64,000 bases of DNA from Ancylomarina sp963977525 (GTDB lineage Bacteria > Bacteroidota > Bacteroidia > Bacteroidales > Marinifilaceae): the NCBI GenBank assembly GCA_963977525.1, contig CAXBPC010000021.1:1-64000 (forward strand), written 5' to 3'. A model generated the notes under the pieces. The model was not told where the DNA came from. It ran no database searches and saw nothing but the letters and a program-made list of their open reading frames with translations. Positions 18,301-26,753 of this stretch are shown piece by piece. The position numbers and the translations under genes were made by a program. Each line of letters begins with the position of its first letter. Position 1 is the first letter of the stretch.

Positions 18301-18810
18301 AACGTAAATAATCAGTTCTTCAACCTTGTGAAAGGTGAGTATGGTGAGACACCAATTGATATTGATCCTGAATACCGTCAGAAAATTTGTGGACAACGTG
18401 AAGCTACGGCTTATGATGTAAGCAAATATCAGGCACCAGAAAATTTAGTTTTAGAAGAGTTTGGTGGCGTTAAGTTAGCTCAGAATGAAAAGGAAATGTT
18501 GTTGTTGGAATTATTCCCAACTGTAGCTCTACCTTATCTTAAAAATCTAAGAGCTGAAGCTTACTATAATGAGCAAGCTGAGATTGAAGAGCTGAAGCAA
18601 AAAGAGGCTGCTGAGCGTCGTGCTGCTTTCGATGGTATGACTTCTGAGCAAAAGGAAGAAAAGGTTCTTAAAGCCTTGTATAACTTCGAATGGTTATCAG
18701 CTCAAGATAGTCCTGAAATTAAGCAACCAGAATCGAAAGTGTCGAAATTAGATCAAAAAACCATCGATATGCTTAATCGTGAAAAACCAAAAAGCACATT
18801 AGGAGCCTAA
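15367..18810 (+). CDS. tandem-duplicated carboxyltransferase (pyruvate carboxylase B/oxaloacetate decarboxylase alpha type)
   Basis: A 1147-aa protein built from two copies of a PYC/OADA carboxyltransferase domain, residues about 6-545 and 548-1090. Both halves keep LTLRDGQQS (metal and substrate Asp/Gln), the carboxylated lysine in LKDMAG / VKDMAG, the metal His pair in FHSHST / FHTHCT, and AGCPPLVTPSSQI. Neither half has a biotinyl domain (no AMKM); the last 60 residues are charged and helical. It should transfer carboxyl groups between biotin and pyruvate/oxaloacetate, with biotin carboxylase and carrier encoded elsewhere. Synonymous changes between the copies are common while the protein is conserved, so the duplication is old and both halves are under selection. 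Confidence 0.9.
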   Translation: MVKNRKLLVRDLTLRDGQQSLFATRMPQAEIEKVLPLYKKAGFYALEVWGGAVPDSVMRYLNEDPWYRLESIKKEIGDVSKLTALSRGRNLFGYSPYPESVIEKFNTQSVKSGLGIMRIFDCLNDIENMKSTIKYVKAAGGIADCAVCFTVDSKFPEKKEDRDRMTIKNLPDQIFDLEYFVDLAKKLEAMGADMISLKDMAGLASPSIAGQIIRRFKEELTVPVDFHSHSTPGYGLASALSAIINGVDIIDTNIMNFAGGSAAPAYELIYLFCQKLGIELDGDPKIVVKINKILKEIRLGALAEVDSYKQFPIEFDITKDKLPANIDQLFVDAIKYAKEDKEDELLAACHAIEKYFNFPAPNEMVKKAEIPGGMYTNMLNQLKSLGLETLLERVLEVVPVVRLDAGCPPLVTPSSQIIGVQAVNCVIDENSGRPFYTNVNNQFFNLVKGEYGTTPIEIAPEFRERITGVAEEAAYDMDKYQAPENTILSQFGDVKLAKDDKEFMLLELFPLVAKGYLEGKRKIEFEAKREGNKKAIAATRSKIKRTGKLKIRDLTLRDGQQSLFATRVPQHEIEKVLPFYKTANFYAMEVWGGAIPDSVMRYLNEDPWYRLESIKKEIGDVSYLTALSRGRNLFGYSPYPESVIEGFNKNAVKSGLGIMRIFDCLNDVNNMETTIKYIKEAGGIADCAVCYTVDPKFTRKQRIQAIFSGKKLPKKIFDAEYFLNKAKQMEALGADMISVKDMAGLIPPSLSGKIIKRLKNEVKVPIDFHTHCTPGYGLGAVLMAIINGVDIVDTNILNFAGGPAAPAFEIIQIFADKLGLDTGVDLDSVVKINAELKGIRERIAEFDSYKMFPREFDITADYLPTEIDALFDKAISLAKADKEDELLETCHAIDAWFNFPAPNEEVKAAEIPGGMYTNMLAQLKGLGLEDLLPTVLKKVPEVRVSAGCPPLVTPSSQIIGVQAVNYVLDVNSGKAPYTNVNNQFFNLVKGEYGETPIDIDPEYRQKICGQREATAYDVSKYQAPENLVLEEFGGVKLAQNEKEMLLLELFPTVALPYLKNLRAEAYYNEQAEIEELKQKEAAERRAAFDGMTSEQKEEKVLKALYNFEWLSAQDSPEIKQPESKVSKLDQKTIDMLNREKPKSTLGA

Positions 18811-18835
18811 TAATCTCTTAATTTGAAAGCAATAT

Positions 18836-18866
18836 AAAAGCTCCACCAATCGGTGGAGCTTTTTGT
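18836..18866 (+). terminator. bidirectional terminator
   Basis: AAAAGCTCCACC and GGTGGAGCTTTT form a 12-bp stem with a 4-nt loop, flanked by A and T runs, between the convergent carboxyltransferase and TPR genes. Confidence 0.9.
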
Positions 18867-18895
18867 GTAATAATGATTGGCTAAAAAATGTTTTA

Positions 18896-19474
18896 TTACC
18901 AAGTTAAAAAAACGGAAGTCCAAAAAGCTAATGGAACAACTGTATTCCAAATGACATCTTCTCTGTGTCTGGCTCTTTCTAGTCTGCGAGACTCAACTTG
19001 ATATCTCAATACATTAATTCTCTCTTGCTCTTTATAGCGCATCAATTCTTTTTCTTTATTGATACTTTCAAGGTAATACTCTGCTTCAATGTTTTTATCA
19101 GGTCTTGCTTTCCTAATACTTAGAAGATCTCTTTCTGCATCATCCAGATAGTTTAAATGATATAGAGCCATGCCTCGTTGTAATTTTACCTCATTTAAGT
19201 AGGGCTGCTTTTTTAAGACGTGATCAAAATCGCGTAGTGCTAGTTTGTAATTTTTAAGCTGCATATACGCATAACCTCTATCTTGAAAGATTCGAGCGTA
19301 ATAGGGCATAATTTGAATAGCTGAATCTAACTTAGAGATGGCTTCATAGTATTTACCCTCTAAAATTAACAAGCGTCCCATGTCGTGATATTTTTTATAT
19401 CGCTCTACATTCTGTGCATTTATTGAAAAGGAACAGACTAAGAGAAAGCTAAATAATGTGATAAGTTTGTTCAT
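18896..19474 (-). CDS. exported tetratricopeptide-repeat protein
   Basis: A 192-aa protein with a signal peptide (MNKLITLFSFLLVCSFSINAQ). Three TPR-like helix pairs follow (GRLLILEGKYYEAISKLDSA, GYAYMQLKNYKLALRDFDHV and GMALYHLNYLDDAERDL regions), then a charged coiled-coil of Arg/Glu and a hydrophobic C-terminal segment (VVPLAFWTSVFLTW) that may anchor it. It likely scaffolds envelope protein contacts; the partner is unknown. Confidence 0.75.
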   Translation of the reverse strand: MNKLITLFSFLLVCSFSINAQNVERYKKYHDMGRLLILEGKYYEAISKLDSAIQIMPYYARIFQDRGYAYMQLKNYKLALRDFDHVLKKQPYLNEVKLQRGMALYHLNYLDDAERDLLSIRKARPDKNIEAEYYLESINKEKELMRYKEQERINVLRYQVESRRLERARHREDVIWNTVVPLAFWTSVFLTW

Positions 19475-19582
19475 GATGATAATATTTGAGTGGGTAGTGT
19501 CTCAATTTTTGTGTAAAGGTTTTTATTTAATTTTAATGTGCCCACATCGCTCTGGAAATGCCACGTTCATATTACTTAATTG

Positions 19583-19869
19583 GCTGACGAATTGTCGCTA
19601 TACTTTTGTCGGGTTTTTAAAAGGACTTCGTTTCGTCGGCAAATACACTTTCTTCATCGTAAAAGGCAACAAATCGTCGCCATATGGGCATTTACGCTTC
19701 AAAAAGACTCCGTTTCAACGGAAAATGGCCTCTTTTTGTAAAAAACAGCTTCATTTCAACGGAAAATGGGGTGTTTTTTGCTGAAAAGGCAACAAATCAA
19801 CGCCAAATCGTGTTTTATGAGTCAGAAGGGCTTCGCGGCGTCGCATTCTGTACTTAAAAATCGCGTCCT
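19583..19869. repeat. degenerate tandem array with exact 41-bp period
   Basis: Seven units start at 19583, 19624, 19665, 19706, 19747, 19788 and 19829. Each begins with a 23-bp block related to GACTTCGTTTCGTCGGCAAA (variants GGCAACAAATCGTCGCCA, GACTCCGTTTCAACGGAAAA, GGCTTCGCGGCGTCGCATTC) followed by 18 less conserved bases. The array is more GC-rich than the flanks. Open frames across it read through the repeats and are not credible genes. Confidence 0.7.
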
Positions 19870-19906
19870 ATTTTGTACGCGAGGATACGTTGATTTGGAT
19901 CTAAGT

Positions 19907-20521
19907 TTATTTTTTAAGAAGGTCTTTAAACACCTTTCTGAACTTGTCTTGTTTCGGCTTGATTACAAAGCTACAATAAGGTTGGCTTTTGTTCAGATTA
20001 TAATAATTTTGATGGTAGTTTTCAGCTTTATAGAATTTTTCAGCTTCCGTTATTTCTGTCACAATAGGATCATTATATGCTTCTGATTTATCAAGGTTCT
20101 CCAATAATTCTTCGGCAATTTTCTTTTGTTTTTCGTTGTGATAGAATATAACTGAACGATATTGAGTTCCAACATCAGCCCCTTGTCTGTTTAGAGTTGT
20201 TGGATTATGCACTTGCCAAAAAACTTCTAGTAGATCTGTAAAACTGATGACTTCAGGATTAAATGTAATTTGGCAAACTTCGGCATGCCCTGTTTCTCCT
20301 GTGCAAATATCTTTATAAGTCGGGTTTTGGGTTTGACCACCCATGTATCCAGATTCAACTTTGTCTACACCTTCCAATTCTTGAAATATTGCTTCTGTAC
20401 ACCAAAAACATCCCGATCCTAATGTAGCAACCTCTCTATCTTTCTGATTCATTTTTTTCGATTGATTTGCTTGAACGATTCCTGATAGGAGTAATCCAAT
20501 TATTAATAGTTTTAATTTCAT
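19907..20521 (-). CDS. msrA: exported peptide methionine-S-sulfoxide reductase MsrA
   Basis: A 204-aa protein: a short signal peptide (MKLKLLIIGLLLSGIVQA) and an MsrA domain with catalytic GCFWC followed by TEAIFQ, GYMGG, the TGHAE segment and a C-terminal NLNKSQPYC carrying a resolving cysteine candidate. It reduces S-methionine sulfoxide in proteins, here probably in the periplasm. No msrB is next to it. Confidence 0.93.
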   Translation of the reverse strand: MKLKLLIIGLLLSGIVQANQSKKMNQKDREVATLGSGCFWCTEAIFQELEGVDKVESGYMGGQTQNPTYKDICTGETGHAEVCQITFNPEVISFTDLLEVFWQVHNPTTLNRQGADVGTQYRSVIFYHNEKQKKIAEELLENLDKSEAYNDPIVTEITEAEKFYKAENYHQNYYNLNKSQPYCSFVIKPKQDKFRKVFKDLLKK

Positions 20522-20748
20522 AGCTTCTGTATTTAATAGAACTAATAGTATAATTAAAGTATACCCTTAGTTCTTATTTGAAATCATTCTAAAGATACGT
20601 TCTGTCCTTGAAAATAAAAATAAAAAGATGTTAAAGTCTGGTTAAAAACAATCCCTCGAAAAGGGTTTAAAGGAATTATATTCTACAGATTTAAGATAAT
20701 TAGCATCGATTCTAATATTTTGAAAAGATATTTTATCTAGTTTTAAGC

Positions 20749-21324
20749 ATGCAAAAAAAGGAAGTGAAAATTGTAGGTATAGTATTATCTGGTGGTAAGA
20801 GTAGACGAATGGGACAGGAGAAAGGCCTTGTTAAATATAAAGGAAAGGCTCTAATTGAATATGCTATTGAAACTCTAAAACCTCTATGTAATGAACTTGT
20901 TATAAGTACTGCAAATGATTCATACGCATACCTAGGCTTACCAATGATTGCTGACGAAATACCTGATTGTGGCCCTATTGGTGGAATTAGTACTTGCATG
21001 AAAGCTGTAAATGCAGATGTTTACCTCGTAGTTTCTTGTGATGTACCTAACGTTCCAACTGAATTGTTTTCTGATCTATTAGCTCAAGTAAATGGGAATG
21101 CGGTTGTTCCTATTGATGAGGCTGAGCGAAAGCAACCACTCTCTGCTTGTTACACTTCTTCATCCTCAATTTTCTTTCATGAAGCTCTCGAATCTAGAGA
21201 ACTGAAAATGATGAACCTTCTTAAAAAAATTGAACCTCTCTACTTTAAACCATCTCCAAATCTTGAGTATTATAAATCAAATCTCTTTTCCAACTTGAAT
21301 AGTATGGGAGATATTTCAGACTAA
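20749..21324 (+). CDS. mobA: molybdenum cofactor guanylyltransferase MobA
   Basis: A 191-aa nucleotidyltransferase with the MobA N-terminal loop LSGGKSRRMGQEKGL, the CGPIGGIST segment and VSCDVPNVP (metal Asp). It attaches GMP to molybdopterin to give MGD, the cofactor form used by the DMSO-reductase-family enzyme encoded 370 bp downstream on the same strand. Its separation from the Moco operon and closeness to the reductase suggest it is kept with its client. The start ATG follows a 220-bp gap with no seen feature. Confidence 0.92.
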   Translation: MQKKEVKIVGIVLSGGKSRRMGQEKGLVKYKGKALIEYAIETLKPLCNELVISTANDSYAYLGLPMIADEIPDCGPIGGISTCMKAVNADVYLVVSCDVPNVPTELFSDLLAQVNGNAVVPIDEAERKQPLSACYTSSSSIFFHEALESRELKMMNLLKKIEPLYFKPSPNLEYYKSNLFSNLNSMGDISD

Positions 21325-21475
21325 AAAGTATGAATTTATTTCTATTTATTCGAAATCTAAATAGTTCCATTATGACTTAATCTTAAGGAGGTTAATGTGT
21401 TTTGTTCTTTAGAATAGATCTAAAAAGAAACAAGGTATTTTAAAACATTTTTTGGATTGGTGTTTTTATATATGT

Positions 21476-21493
21476 TTACATACACAAATGTAA
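21476..21493. promoter_or_regulatory. palindrome, possible operator upstream of the reductase operon
   Basis: TTACAT-ACACAA-ATGTAA is a perfect 6-bp inverted repeat with a 6-bp spacer about 200 bp before the reductase start. The layout would suit a dimeric regulator of the Crp/Fnr type, but the half-site is not a known match. Confidence 0.3.
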
Positions 21494-21535
21494 GTTTCTA
21501 GATGTGTTGATGTGTAGAGGTATTAATGTTTGAAG

Positions 21536-21569
21536 CTCGTTTAAAATCTTTGTCAAGATTTTAAACGAG
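21536..21569. promoter_or_regulatory. perfect 15-bp inverted repeat in the reductase leader
   Basis: CTCGTTTAAAATCTT and AAGATTTTAAACGAG flank a 4-nt loop. There is no T-run after it on the + strand, so it is not a standard terminator of mobA. It could be an mRNA stabiliser, an attenuator or an operator. Confidence 0.55.
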
Positions 21570-21692
21570 AAAAATACAAGGAAATAAAACCTAATTCTAT
21601 GAAGCATTCATGAAAAATAGTTCTACCTCATTTCGAGATTATGATTATTTACTGAAAGTTGCATACGACCTAAATATGAAAATTAGTATCAT

Positions 21693-23927
21693 ATGAACAG
21701 CAGAAGACAATTTTTAAAAATTAGTTCTTTAAGCGCTGCCGGAGTAATCTTTGGAGGAGGCATATTTAATGCATTCGCCGATAATCTGGTAAAAACCAAC
21801 CCATCACTTTTTAAAGGCCCTTTTGATTTTACTCGCACACCAACTTACTGTGAAGTTTGTTTTTGGAAGTGCGCTGGCTGGGTTTACAAAGACGAGAATG
21901 GTCGCATAAAGAAAATCATTGGTAACAATGATGATCCTAACTGTAATGGACGTTTTTGTCCTCGTGGTACCGGCGGTGTTGGTATGTATAATGATGAGGA
22001 TAGACTAAAAACGCCTTTGATTAGAACAGAAGTAAGAGGTAAGCAAACATTTCGTGAAGCGACATGGGATGAGGCTTTCGATTATATTGCTAAAAAACTG
22101 GTAAAAGTTAAAGAAGAGCATGGTCCAGAATCATTAGCTCTATTCTCTCATGGATCAGGAGGTAAATATTTTGGTAAAGTTCTAAAAGCTTTAGGATCTA
22201 ATAATATTGCTGCTCCATCATATGCACAATGTAGAGGGCCTCGTGAGGTTGCTTTTATTGCTACTTATGGTCAAGGAATTAATTCTCCCGAGAATACGGA
22301 CATTAGAGACACTAAGTGTTTAGTGTTAATTGGATCTCATTTAGGTGAGAATATGCACAATGGTCAGGTTCAGGAAATGTCTGATGCGATTGACAAGGGT
22401 ACTACAATCATTACAGTAGATCCCCGTTTTTCTACAGTCGCAAGTAAATCTAAGTTCTGGTTGCCAATTAAGCCATCTACAGATATGGCATTGCTTCTGA
22501 CTTGGATGAACGTAATCATAAACGAAGAGTTATACGATAAAGATTACGTAGAGCGCTACTGTTATGGTTTTAATCAACTAAAAGAACACGTACAACAATA
22601 TACGCCTGAATGGGCTTACGGTGTAACAACCCTTAAGCCACAACAAATTAGGGAAACAGCACGTGCCATGGCTAATGCTGCTCCTGCTGTAATTGTACAT
22701 CCAGGACGACATGTAACATGGTATGGTGACGATACTCAAAGATTGAGGGCTGTTGCGATATTAAATGCATTGTTAGGATCTTGGGGACGACGTGGAGGAT
22801 TCTATAATCCTGAAAAGGCAAGTGTACCTCATTATAAAATTCCTAAATTCCCTAAGCCAAATAAATCTTGGCGAGAGGCTTTAGGTGGTAAGTATAATCT
22901 TGCGGATTTGGCCTTAGCCTCTGGTCTTTGTGATGCATCAATGCCAACTCATGAATTAGGACATAAGATTAAAGCTTGGATTGTAAATGGTACAAACCTG
23001 ATTAACACCCTACCAGATCAAGCTAAGACTCTTAAGGCAATTGAAGAATTAGATTTGATTGCTGTGGTTGATACCATGCCAATGGAAATCACGGGTTATG
23101 CTGACGTTGTGTTACCTGAGTGTACTTATTTAGAGCGTTACGATTCTTTAAGAATATCACAAGGTAGAGAGCCAAGTATTGCTCTTAGAATGCCAGCAGT
23201 TGAACCCAAATATAATACGAAGCCTGCTTATTGGATGGCTAGAGAGTTAGCTAAAAAGCTTGACTTACTAGATTATTTCCCATTTGAAAAACTTGAAGAT
23301 GAACTTGATTGGGAACTTCAACAAGTAGGAACTTCATTGGAAGAGATGCAAAGAATCGGTGTTAAGCGTATTGAGCGTGAAGTTGATGATTTGTATTTTG
23401 CTAAAGGTGAGGAGATAGAATTCAATACCAATACAGGTAAAATTGAACTTTACTCAACTTCATTAGCCGAAGAAGGATTTGAACCGATGCCAGTATTTGT
23501 TCAGCATCCAGAGCCTCAAGAAGGTTTCTACCGTTTGATATACGGACGTGCGCCAATGCATACTTTTAGCCGTACAGCTAATAATCCAAACTTAACAGAC
23601 TTGATGGATGAGAATACTGTTTGGGTAAATCCAAAAGTCGCTAAGGAGTGGGATTTGAAGAATGATCAATATGTTTATCTAGAAAATCAGGATGGCATTG
23701 TTTCCGATTTCTCAATTAAGGTAAGAATCACAGAACGTATCCGATTCGATTCTATCTATATGGTTCATGGTTTTGGACATACAGATAAGCGTATGAAGCG
23801 TTGTTTCGGTAAAGGAGCGAGTGATACACAGCTTATCTCTAATGTAATGACGGACCCAATTATGGGTGGAACCGGAATGAGAGGGAATTTTGTGACATTT
23901 AGATTTGATAATAAAAAGGAGGCCTAA
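21693..23927 (+). CDS. molybdopterin oxidoreductase catalytic subunit, PsrA/PhsA-like
   Basis: A 744-aa member of the DMSO-reductase family. The N-terminus has a Tat signal (NSRRQFLKISS). The 4Fe-4S site is C53-x2-C56-x3-C60-x28-C89. The segment YAQCRGPREVA places Cys180 where polysulfide/thiosulfate reductases carry the Mo ligand. GSHLGENMHNG, the MGD-binding regions and a C-terminal cofactor domain follow. With the two downstream genes it forms a PsrABC-type complex that reduces polysulfide, thiosulfate or a related sulfur compound at the outer face of the membrane. The exact substrate cannot be read from sequence; sulfur genes directly downstream favour a sulfur compound. Confidence 0.88.
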   Translation: MNSRRQFLKISSLSAAGVIFGGGIFNAFADNLVKTNPSLFKGPFDFTRTPTYCEVCFWKCAGWVYKDENGRIKKIIGNNDDPNCNGRFCPRGTGGVGMYNDEDRLKTPLIRTEVRGKQTFREATWDEAFDYIAKKLVKVKEEHGPESLALFSHGSGGKYFGKVLKALGSNNIAAPSYAQCRGPREVAFIATYGQGINSPENTDIRDTKCLVLIGSHLGENMHNGQVQEMSDAIDKGTTIITVDPRFSTVASKSKFWLPIKPSTDMALLLTWMNVIINEELYDKDYVERYCYGFNQLKEHVQQYTPEWAYGVTTLKPQQIRETARAMANAAPAVIVHPGRHVTWYGDDTQRLRAVAILNALLGSWGRRGGFYNPEKASVPHYKIPKFPKPNKSWREALGGKYNLADLALASGLCDASMPTHELGHKIKAWIVNGTNLINTLPDQAKTLKAIEELDLIAVVDTMPMEITGYADVVLPECTYLERYDSLRISQGREPSIALRMPAVEPKYNTKPAYWMARELAKKLDLLDYFPFEKLEDELDWELQQVGTSLEEMQRIGVKRIEREVDDLYFAKGEEIEFNTNTGKIELYSTSLAEEGFEPMPVFVQHPEPQEGFYRLIYGRAPMHTFSRTANNPNLTDLMDENTVWVNPKVAKEWDLKNDQYVYLENQDGIVSDFSIKVRITERIRFDSIYMVHGFGHTDKRMKRCFGKGASDTQLISNVMTDPIMGGTGMRGNFVTFRFDNKKEA

Positions 23928-23930
23928 ACT

Positions 23931-24464
23931 ATGAGATATGCAATGGCTATCGATACCAAAAAGTGTGTAGGCTGCAGCGACTGTGTAGTGGCTTGTCAAA
24001 CTGAGAATGATGTGCCGATTGGTTACTGCCGAGATTGGGTAGTAGAAGTAACGGACGGAACTTATCCTCAACTTGAAATGGAGCTTCGTTCTGAGCGATG
24101 TAATCACTGTGAAAACTCACCTTGTGTACGTTGTTGCCCTACAGGAGCAAGTCATTATGACGAAGGTGGAATCGTACTTGTTGAAGAGAATAAGTGTATA
24201 GGTTGTAGTGCTTGTATTACATCTTGTCCTTACGATGCACGTTTTGTTCATCCTAAAGGCTATGTAGATAAGTGTACATTTTGCTTACACCGTGTAAAGA
24301 AGGGAATGCAGCCAGCTTGTGTTGCTGTTTGTCCTACTAAGTGTATGTATTTTGGTGATTTGGATGATCCTAGATCTGAAGTTTCTATGGTTCTTAAGAA
24401 GAGGAAATGGAAGACTTTAATTCCCGAAGCTGGAACTAAACCACACTTATACTTTTTAACCTAA
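23931..24464 (+). CDS. 4Fe-4S ferredoxin subunit, PsrB-like
   Basis: A 177-aa electron-transfer subunit with four cysteine clusters: CVGCSDCVVAC near residue 13, CNHCENSPCVRCC near 57, CIGCSACITSC near 91 and CTFCLHRVKKGMQPAC-x3-C near 118. This is the usual four-cubane arrangement of DmsB/PsrB/NrfC proteins. It carries electrons between the membrane subunit and the molybdenum subunit. It starts 3 bp after the stop of the catalytic gene, so it is translated in the same operon; it has no signal and should be exported with the Tat partner. Confidence 0.93.
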   Translation: MRYAMAIDTKKCVGCSDCVVACQTENDVPIGYCRDWVVEVTDGTYPQLEMELRSERCNHCENSPCVRCCPTGASHYDEGGIVLVEENKCIGCSACITSCPYDARFVHPKGYVDKCTFCLHRVKKGMQPACVAVCPTKCMYFGDLDDPRSEVSMVLKKRKWKTLIPEAGTKPHLYFLT

Positions 24465-24484
24465 CCTTATAACAATTTAATATC

Positions 24485-25426
24485 ATGCGTGAAGAAATAA
24501 TTGTTAGTGGTAGAAATAACCCGCTTATTGATCCTCAGCTACATATTTGGCACTGGGAGATTCCTTTATACCTATTCTTAGGTGGATTGGCAGCAGGCGT
24601 TTTGTTTTTTGCCGCTTTATATACCATCCGAGGTAGAGAAAATGATTATCGAACAGCAGTTAAGATTGCTCCTTTTATAGCACCTATTGCACTTACTGTT
24701 GGTCTGATTGCTCTATTTTTAGATTTGCATCACAAGCTTTATTTTTGGCGACTTTATACAACAATTAAGTTGCAGTCACCAATGTCGTGGGGTGCTTGGA
24801 CCTTAATGTTAGTTACACCTTTATCTATGTTGTGGTGTGCTCTACATATCAAAGAACTGTTTCCTAAGTGGGATTGGAAGTTTGATATTATAAAAGACGT
24901 GTTAGCTTTCTTTGAAAAGAATAAGAAAGTTTTAGCTTGGGTCATGTTGGTTTCATCAGCAGTCTTAGGTATTTATACAGGAATCTTATTTTCTGCATTT
25001 AATGCTCGTCCTCTTTGGAATACTTCAATATTAGGACCTTTATTCTTGGCTTCAGGTTTGTCTGCTGGATCAGCGATCACCATTTGGTTATCGAAAGACC
25101 ATGCCGAGAGAAAGCGTTTTGCTCAACTTGATTTAATGATCATAGGAGTTGAACTGTTCCTAATCATCCACATGTTTATGGGATTTTTGGCAAGCACGCA
25201 GGTTCAGATCGATGCAGCTAACTTATTCCTAGGTGGTGAATACACAGCTCCATTTTGGATTTTCGTTGTTATTCTAGGAATGATTGTTCCTGCTATACTT
25301 GAGATTCTTGAATTGCGTAAATTTAAAATTCCAGTTGTTATTCCAGTTGTTCTGGTTTTGTTCGGGAGTTTAATGTTGCGTTTCATCATCTCATATGCTG
25401 GTCAAGCTAGTCGCTGGCTTTATTAA
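24485..25426 (+). CDS. NrfD/PsrC-like quinol-interacting membrane subunit
   Basis: A 313-aa integral membrane protein with eight or nine hydrophobic segments and the family landmarks YLFLGGLAAG in TM1, LFLDLHHKLYFWRLY after TM2 and SPMSWGAW. NrfD/PsrC subunits anchor the reductase and exchange electrons with menaquinol. It lies 20 bp after the ferredoxin gene and completes the three-subunit complex. Confidence 0.93.
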   Translation: MREEIIVSGRNNPLIDPQLHIWHWEIPLYLFLGGLAAGVLFFAALYTIRGRENDYRTAVKIAPFIAPIALTVGLIALFLDLHHKLYFWRLYTTIKLQSPMSWGAWTLMLVTPLSMLWCALHIKELFPKWDWKFDIIKDVLAFFEKNKKVLAWVMLVSSAVLGIYTGILFSAFNARPLWNTSILGPLFLASGLSAGSAITIWLSKDHAERKRFAQLDLMIIGVELFLIIHMFMGFLASTQVQIDAANLFLGGEYTAPFWIFVVILGMIVPAILEILELRKFKIPVVIPVVLVLFGSLMLRFIISYAGQASRWLY

Positions 25427-25490
25427 ATAAAATAAATCAAGAATTTATAATCTTTTCTCAAGTCAATTGAGATGGTAAAATATAAATCAA

Positions 25491-26012
25491 ATGAACAAAG
25501 TAAAGAAAACTAAATATTGGAACCCATACATCGGTGGTGTCATGTTGGGTTTAGTACTATTATCTGCCAATTTTATTTCAGGTAGAGGTTTAGGTGCTAG
25601 TGGAGCTTTAAAATCAGTTGTTGTTAGTACTGTAAATACTGTTGCTCCTGATCATGCTGAGAGTACTACATTTTATAAGAACTATAATGAGACTCATGAA
25701 AACCCAATGAAAGGTTGGCTGGTTTTTCAGGTTCTGGGTGTTTTAGTAGGTGGATTTTTATCAGGTACATTAGCAAAACGATTAAAGTTTAAGGTAGAGC
25801 ATTCGCCTAAAATTTCTTCAAAAAGAAGATTGATTTTTGCTCTTATTGGTGGCGCATTTTTTGGATTCGGATCTCAGCTAGGACGAGGTTGCACCTCAGG
25901 TTCAGCTTTGAGTGGAATGGCCGTGTTATCCTTAGGTGGATTTATAACAATGGCATGTATTTTCGGAACGGCCTTTGGTTTGGCATATTTCTTCCGTAAA
26001 AACTGGATTTAA
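25491..26012 (+). CDS. YeeE/YedE-family sulfur transporter, first half-size protein
   Basis: A 173-aa membrane protein with about four hydrophobic segments. The motif QLGRGCTSGSALSG holds the conserved cysteine of YeeE/YedE channels, which pass thiosulfate (TsuA) or other sulfur species. Between TM1 and TM2 there is an extra hydrophilic stretch with a DHAESTTFYKNYNE segment, probably outside the membrane. With the next gene it makes a full transporter. It sits 65 bp after the reductase operon and is probably co-transcribed. Confidence 0.88.
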   Translation: MNKVKKTKYWNPYIGGVMLGLVLLSANFISGRGLGASGALKSVVVSTVNTVAPDHAESTTFYKNYNETHENPMKGWLVFQVLGVLVGGFLSGTLAKRLKFKVEHSPKISSKRRLIFALIGGAFFGFGSQLGRGCTSGSALSGMAVLSLGGFITMACIFGTAFGLAYFFRKNWI

Positions 26013-26084
26013 AAATTATTTTTCAAGTGTTTAAGTTTTGAGCGGTACAAGCTCATTTCTAAAATATAAAAAATTATAAATATT

Positions 26085-26675
26085 ATGGGACCATTAATAG
26101 TAAACGAAATAATTTCTCCAGACACCAATTTATTCTTAGCCTTTTTAATAGGTATTGGTTTTGGATTTGTATTAGAATCAAGTGGCTTTTCATCTAGCAG
26201 AAAACTAGCTGGTATGTTTTATGGCTACGACACAACTGTGTTGAAAGTATTTTTTACCGCTGCTATCACTGCATTAATAGGTATGTTATTTTTCAGTCTT
26301 TTTGGTTGGGTAGATTTAAGTCTAATTTATATTAATCCGACTTACCTTCATTCTGCTATTGTAGGTGGTGTAATTATGGGAGCTGGTTTTATTATGGGTG
26401 GTTTTTGCCCTGGAACAGCTTTTTGTGCCGTCTCAATTGGTAAGTTAGATGCATTGGCTTTTATTGGAGGACTATTCTTGGGAATCGTTGCTTTCACAGA
26501 AGGTTATCCAATGTTCGAAGAGCTTTATAAAGCTGAGTTTATGGGAACACCTACTATCAACGAATTCATAGGTTTATCTCGAGGCTTATTTTCTTTAGCT
26601 ATGATTGCTGCAGCATTTGGTATGTTTTGGGTTGGCGAATGGGCTGAAAAGAAATTTCCAAGAGAAGAGTATTAA
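26085..26675 (+). CDS. YeeE/YedE-family sulfur transporter, second half-size protein
   Basis: A 196-aa membrane protein with five or so hydrophobic segments. FGFVLESSGFSSSRKLAG near residue 25 and GGFCPGTAFCAVSIGKLD near residue 105 are the family motifs; the FCPGT cysteine is the likely sulfur-relay residue. It pairs with the preceding half-size protein. In E. coli TsuA both halves are in one chain; here they are two genes 72 bp apart. Confidence 0.88.
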   Translation: MGPLIVNEIISPDTNLFLAFLIGIGFGFVLESSGFSSSRKLAGMFYGYDTTVLKVFFTAAITALIGMLFFSLFGWVDLSLIYINPTYLHSAIVGGVIMGAGFIMGGFCPGTAFCAVSIGKLDALAFIGGLFLGIVAFTEGYPMFEELYKAEFMGTPTINEFIGLSRGLFSLAMIAAAFGMFWVGEWAEKKFPREEY

Positions 26676-26753
26676 GCCTTTAGAATTGTCAATTAGTATT
26701 ATAAGATTAGTCATTTCATCCCGAGTAAAATCGGGACTAATATCTAGTTTATC

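Noticed and set aside
19458..20086. Two open frames across the 41-bp array and antisense to msrA
   Set aside because: They read through repeats and overlap a clear gene on the other strand; composition is not protein-like.
21693..23927. Respiratory arsenate reductase ArrA, because an ars operon is in the window
   Set aside because: The ars operon is 9 kb away on the other strand and is a detoxification set; neighbours of the reductase are sulfur genes and it has PsrB and NrfD-type partners.
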